From Trebonia sp963767685 (GTDB lineage Bacteria > Actinomycetota > Actinomycetes > Streptosporangiales > Streptosporangiaceae): a stretch of DNA of 64,000 bases. The position numbers were made by a program, and so were the translations under genes. The DNA lies in assembly GCA_963767685.1 (NCBI GenBank), contig CAVYEZ010000018.1:558001-622000 (forward strand), given 5' to 3'. Shown here piece by piece: positions 61,618-64,000 of the stretch. Positions within the stretch are counted from its first letter, which is position 1. The number at the start of each line of letters is the position of its first letter. A model generated the notes under the pieces. The model worked only from the letters and a program-made list of their open reading frames with translations, was not told where the DNA came from and ran no database searches.

Positions 61618-61648
61618 ATGGCCCAGTTCCGTCCTGGAACCGGGCCAT
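61618..61648 (-). terminator. Terminator behind binding protein 3
   Basis: On the minus strand a 13-bp stem (one mismatch) with loop AGGAC is followed by GCGCTTTCTTC, 24 bp behind the stop at 61672. Confidence 0.65.
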
Positions 61649-61671
61649 CGTATCGCGGCAGGGCGGCGGGG

Positions 61672-62724
61672 TTACCCGCCTATCTCGCCGGGCTCCCGCT
61701 GGATCATGTTCGTGATCTTGTAGGGCTTCTTGATGAGGCCGAACTCGTACATGGCGTCCGGGACCCGCTGCATCACCGACACGTCCATCGCGAGGGGATA
61801 CGTGTCTAGCGTCATCGTCGCGGCGACCTGCTTCGTCACGCCCGTGTTGGTGACGAGCGCCCGCTCCACGGCGGCATGGTCGGTGTCCGCGACCTGCTGG
61901 CCCTCGGCCACCGCCCGCAGGAAGGCCGCCATCGTGTTCGGGTGCGACTGTATCCACGACGTGTTGCCGACGATCGCGCCGATCGGGAAGTTCTGCAGCG
62001 AGCCCTGGTCGAAGTCGGCCAGTGGCACCGCGCCATACTCCTGCTCCGCCTCCGTGCCGAAAGGCTCGGGCAGCCACGCCGCGTCGAAGTCGTGCTTCGC
62101 GAGCATGCCGGGGGTGAGCGGGAAGGCGGGCTGCACCACTTGCTTGATCGTGTTGAGCTTGAGCCCGTCCGAGGCGAACAGCGAGCCGAGCAGCACCTGG
62201 GCGATGTTGTTCACCGAGTTGATGGCGATGGAGGCGTGATCCTCCGCCAGTTCCGTCAACGTCTTGTACGGGGAGTTCGGGAGCACGTACAGCGCCTGGT
62301 TGCCCGTCTGCATCTGCGATGAGTCGGCGATGATGCGCATGTTGATGGGCTTAGCGGGAAGGGTCTCGGCGGGGTCCTTCGGGTTGGGTGCCGCGTATTC
62401 GCCCGCAGCCTGAGCGAGGATGAACGAGACGTAGTTTCCTTCGACGAGCTGCGCCTTGCCGGTCTGCAGGTCGCCCATCCCGTACTCGCCGCCGTTGATC
62501 GGGACGATCTTGACGGTCAGCCCTTGCTGGGCGAAGTAGCCCTCGTCCCGGGCGATGTAGATGCCGGCCGCGTCCGCCGTCGGCACCGCGTCGAGCACGA
62601 TGCTCGACTGTTCCGGTGCCGGCCCGGTCTCAACGCCGCTGCTGCCGCCGCTCGAACAGGCAGCGAGGGCGACCACGGGAATGGCCGCCACCAGTCCGTA
62701 TTTAAGTTTGCTAATGAGCCGCAC
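61672..62724 (-). CDS. ABC transporter substrate-binding lipoprotein, NitT/TauT type (3)
   Basis: 350 residues from GTG 62724, which has GAGGGGAG at the proper distance; the frame to 62748 is unlikely. Lipobox ALAAC (Cys23). Shares EQEYGAVPLADFDQGSLQNF with copy 2. Two palindromes built on TGTCA lie upstream. Confidence 0.88.
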   Translation of the reverse strand: MRLISKLKYGLVAAIPVVALAACSSGGSSGVETGPAPEQSSIVLDAVPTADAAGIYIARDEGYFAQQGLTVKIVPINGGEYGMGDLQTGKAQLVEGNYVSFILAQAAGEYAAPNPKDPAETLPAKPINMRIIADSSQMQTGNQALYVLPNSPYKTLTELAEDHASIAINSVNNIAQVLLGSLFASDGLKLNTIKQVVQPAFPLTPGMLAKHDFDAAWLPEPFGTEAEQEYGAVPLADFDQGSLQNFPIGAIVGNTSWIQSHPNTMAAFLRAVAEGQQVADTDHAAVERALVTNTGVTKQVAATMTLDTYPLAMDVSVMQRVPDAMYEFGLIKKPYKITNMIQREPGEIGG

Positions 62725-62741
62725 AGGTTCTCCCCTCATTG

Positions 62742-62837
62742 CTGTCAATGACAGTAATCAACCTGCTAGCGGCAGTGCGGCAAGTTTGCCGCTAATTGCA
62801 CGTGTTGTGACCTCGTCCAATATTGACAAATGTCAAT
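62742..62837. promoter_or_regulatory. Two TGTCA palindromes upstream of binding protein 3
   Basis: CTGTCA-A-TGACAG at 62742-62754 and ATTGACAAATGTCAAT at 62822-62837, both perfect apart from the centre. They lie in the 270-bp leader region 62725-62994 before the gene and may be operators. Confidence 0.45.
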
Positions 62838-62994
62838 GTAATGCATCGGCGGTCGGCTGGCCTGAATAGAAGAATGTAACTATAGATAACTACAGAAACT
62901 TGAGTCACGGTAGTTGCGGCGACTGTTTCGGCCACGGACCGCGCGGCCCGAGGGGATGCGAGGGGATCGACCGCCGTGCTAGTACAGTGACCCT

Positions 62995-63264
62995 ATGGCT
63001 GAGACCGACATCGAGACCAGGGCCGCCGGGCAGCCCGACCTCCCGCCGAGCGCGCTGGTCGGCGAGATCGAGCGCACCCGCGCCGACCTCGCCCGCACCA
63101 TCGACGAGATCGCCGACCGGGTGTCGCCAGGGAATGTCGCGCGGCGCACGGCGGACCGCGCCAGGGAGCGGCTCAGCCAGGTTGACCCGCTCGTCGGCGG
63201 CGCGGTCGCCCTGGCCGCCGTCAGCGTGACCTGCTACCTGATCTGGCGCAAGCTCCGCAAGTAA
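62995..63264 (+). CDS. DUF3618 family membrane protein
   Basis: 89 residues with LVGEIERTRADLARTIDEIA (the family's helical part) and one C-terminal membrane segment (VGGAVALAAVSVTCYLIW). Role unknown. Confidence 0.88.
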   Translation: MAETDIETRAAGQPDLPPSALVGEIERTRADLARTIDEIADRVSPGNVARRTADRARERLSQVDPLVGGAVALAAVSVTCYLIWRKLRK

Positions 63265-63311
63265 GAGACCGCGCGGTCCTTGACCACCTCAGAGTCCACG
63301 GAGCTCTGGTT

Positions 63312-63475
63312 CGCGCGGGCGGGCCTGATACGGTCGCGGTTTTTGCGATCAGGCCCGCCCGCGCGGACAGCCGGGGGTACGAATACTCTAATTTTGCGTT
63401 CTACTAGGGAAATTACCTAGCAGCAGGGGCAAAATTAGAGTGTTCGTCCGGGGGGTCGTCCCCCCGGGGGACAAC
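63312..63475 (-). repeat. G6/C6 plus AAAAACC-hairpin element with nested insertion
   Basis: On the plus strand: an 18-bp perfect inverted repeat (63312-63329, 63348-63365) around CGC-GGTTTTT-GCG, then GGACAGCCGGGGGTAC, then the 65-bp inverted-repeat insertion (63381-63445), then GTCCGGGGGGTCGTCCCCCC. Without the insertion it is the reverse complement of the copy at 53238. Confidence 0.85.
63381..63445. mobile_element. 65-bp AT-rich inverted-repeat insertion (MITE-like)
   Basis: Arms 63381-63397 and 63429-63445 match at 16 of 17 positions (outer GAATACTCTAATTTTGC). The inside has a second CTAGGG/CCTAG pairing. It is far more AT-rich than its surroundings and sits inside the G/C element. Confidence 0.6.
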
Positions 63476-63477
63476 TG

Positions 63478-63867
63478 TCATCCCGCGCTCTTGGTTAGCG
63501 CGTCGTACTCGGTGGGAGAGAGCAGCCCCGCCGCCGCGGTCTGCCCGTCACCCACCCGGACGCGGAACATCCAGCCGAGGCCGTACGGCTCGGCGTTGAT
63601 CAGGCCGGGGTCGTCGTCGAGTTCCTCGTTGACCTCGACGACCTCACCGTCCACCGGGGAGTAAAGGTCGCTCACCGACTTGGTCGACTCAACCTCTCCG
63701 CACGGCTCGCCGGCCGTGACCGCCGCCCCGACCTCGGGCAGCGACACGTACACGACATCGCCGAGGGCCTGCGTCGCGTAGTCGGTGATCCCGATCGTGG
63801 CGGTGCCGCCGTCGATCGCCACCCACTCGTGCTCTTGCGTGTACCGCAGTTCCGCGGGAACGCTCAT
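63478..63867 (-). CDS. gcvH: Glycine cleavage system H protein
   Basis: 129-residue lipoyl carrier. Lipoyl-lysine Lys63 in VESTKSVSDLYSP. Start ATG 63867 (MSVPAELRYTQEHEW); the frame continues upstream only through the leader cassette. GAGGTG stands just before the ATG, and the ATG overlaps the stop of the leader mini-ORF. Confidence 0.96.
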   Translation of the reverse strand: MSVPAELRYTQEHEWVAIDGGTATIGITDYATQALGDVVYVSLPEVGAAVTAGEPCGEVESTKSVSDLYSPVDGEVVEVNEELDDDPGLINAEPYGLGWMFRVRVGDGQTAAAGLLSPTEYDALTKSAG

Positions 63868-63944
63868 GAGGACACCTCGCTGGCGCTCGGAGTCCGCATT
63901 CGCGGACACACTGTACTTACCGGTTCGCTCGCAAGCTCGCTCAC
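63864..63944 (-). CDS. Leader mini-ORF (26 codons) between gcvT and gcvH
   Basis: GTG at 63944 stands 2 bp after the gcvT stop. The 26-residue peptide (ending PRMRTPSASEVSS) differs at six positions from the two copies before hom. Its TGA overlaps the gcvH ATG. It retains the GTCCGC-GAAT-GCGGAC hairpin. Confidence 0.45.
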   Translation of the reverse strand: MSELASEPVSTVCPRMRTPSASEVSS

Positions 63945-63946
63945 TG

Positions 63947-64000
63947 TCACTTTCTCCTGTCGTAAAACGGCAATCCGGTCACCTCGGCTGGCTCTGTATT
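63947..64000 (-). CDS. gcvT: Aminomethyltransferase GcvT, last 17 codons
   Basis: The partial frame ends TEVTGLPFYDRRK then TGA (63947-63949). LPFY-R-R is the usual end of GcvT, and gcvT-gcvH is a common operon. Confidence 0.7.
   Translation of the reverse strand, partial: NTEPAEVTGLPFYDRRK

Noticed and set aside
61529..61648. 39-codon minus-strand ORF with a hydrophobic segment behind binding protein 3
   Set aside because: It begins within the terminator stem and has no Shine-Dalgarno; hydrophobic reading is likely chance.

Overview
The window comes from a high-GC actinomycete chromosome. Evidence: strong third-position G/C use, many GTG starts, actinobacterial marker genes (nucS, DUF2550, DUF3039, DUF3618, the AosR/DUF2017 – Mec – CysO – CysM group) and a gene order that follows, in blocks, the lysA-thrA-thrC-thrB-rho...atp...clpS-mec-cysO-cysM...rph region known from Mycobacterium tuberculosis. 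Repeat content and extra genes suggest a non-mycobacterial lineage such as Streptosporangiales or a relative; that placement is inference.

Layout. 1-5151: lysA end, hom, thrC, thrB (lysine/threonine synthesis). 5152-12521: rho, rpmE, prfA, prmC, threonylcarbamoyl-AMP synthase, WecA/Rfe-type sugar-phosphate transferase. 12735-20586: complete F1Fo ATP synthase operon (atpI, an AtpZ-like gene, atpBEFHAGDC) behind a sequence matching the CRP/GlxR consensus. 20623-29470: DUF2550, PduO-type cobalamin adenosyltransferase, convergent GMC oxidoreductase and aldehyde dehydrogenase, RibD-like reductase, nucS, a small Cys/His protein, an alpha/beta hydrolase, a DivIVA-type coiled-coil protein. 29748-38129: acyl-CoA/B12 block with methylmalonyl-CoA epimerase, thiolase, MeaB GTPase, MarR regulator, an ECF sigma factor with a frameshifted beta-propeller membrane protein, and an isobutyryl-CoA-mutase-like large subunit behind a tandem palindromic operator. 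38130-40997: repeat-rich accessory island with a solitary AbiEi/nuclease-like gene and a PIN/Phd toxin-antitoxin pair. 40998-49624: thioredoxin-TPR protein, MarR, malic enzyme, YqgE, DUF3039, helicase fused to a transporter remnant, pncA, pncB. 49659-54677: clpS, aosR-like, mec, cysO, cysM, metallo-beta-lactamase-fold protein, rph, rdgB. 54713-64000: aldehyde dehydrogenase, bcp, tRNA-Leu(UAG), K+/H+ antiporter, three paralogous ABC substrate-binding lipoproteins, DUF3618, gcvH and the end of gcvT.

The most unusual content is repetitive. (a) A 77-bp leader cassette that carries a 26-codon mini-ORF and a Shine-Dalgarno, joined to hom (two tandem copies) and gcvH (one copy) by ATGA stop/start overlaps. 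(b) A dispersed element made of a G6/C6 hairpin followed by a second hairpin with fixed loop AAAAACC and stems that change in a compensatory way; one copy carries a nested 65-bp inverted-repeat insertion. (c) A 126-bp repeat at four loci, in one of which the array runs into the start of meaB. (d) A family built on CAAGGCC half-palindromes at four intergenic sites. (e) A 45/46-bp tandem array behind the mutase. Two genes show apparent single-base frameshifts (DivIVA-like C-terminus; beta-propeller protein), which could be real decay or sequence error.
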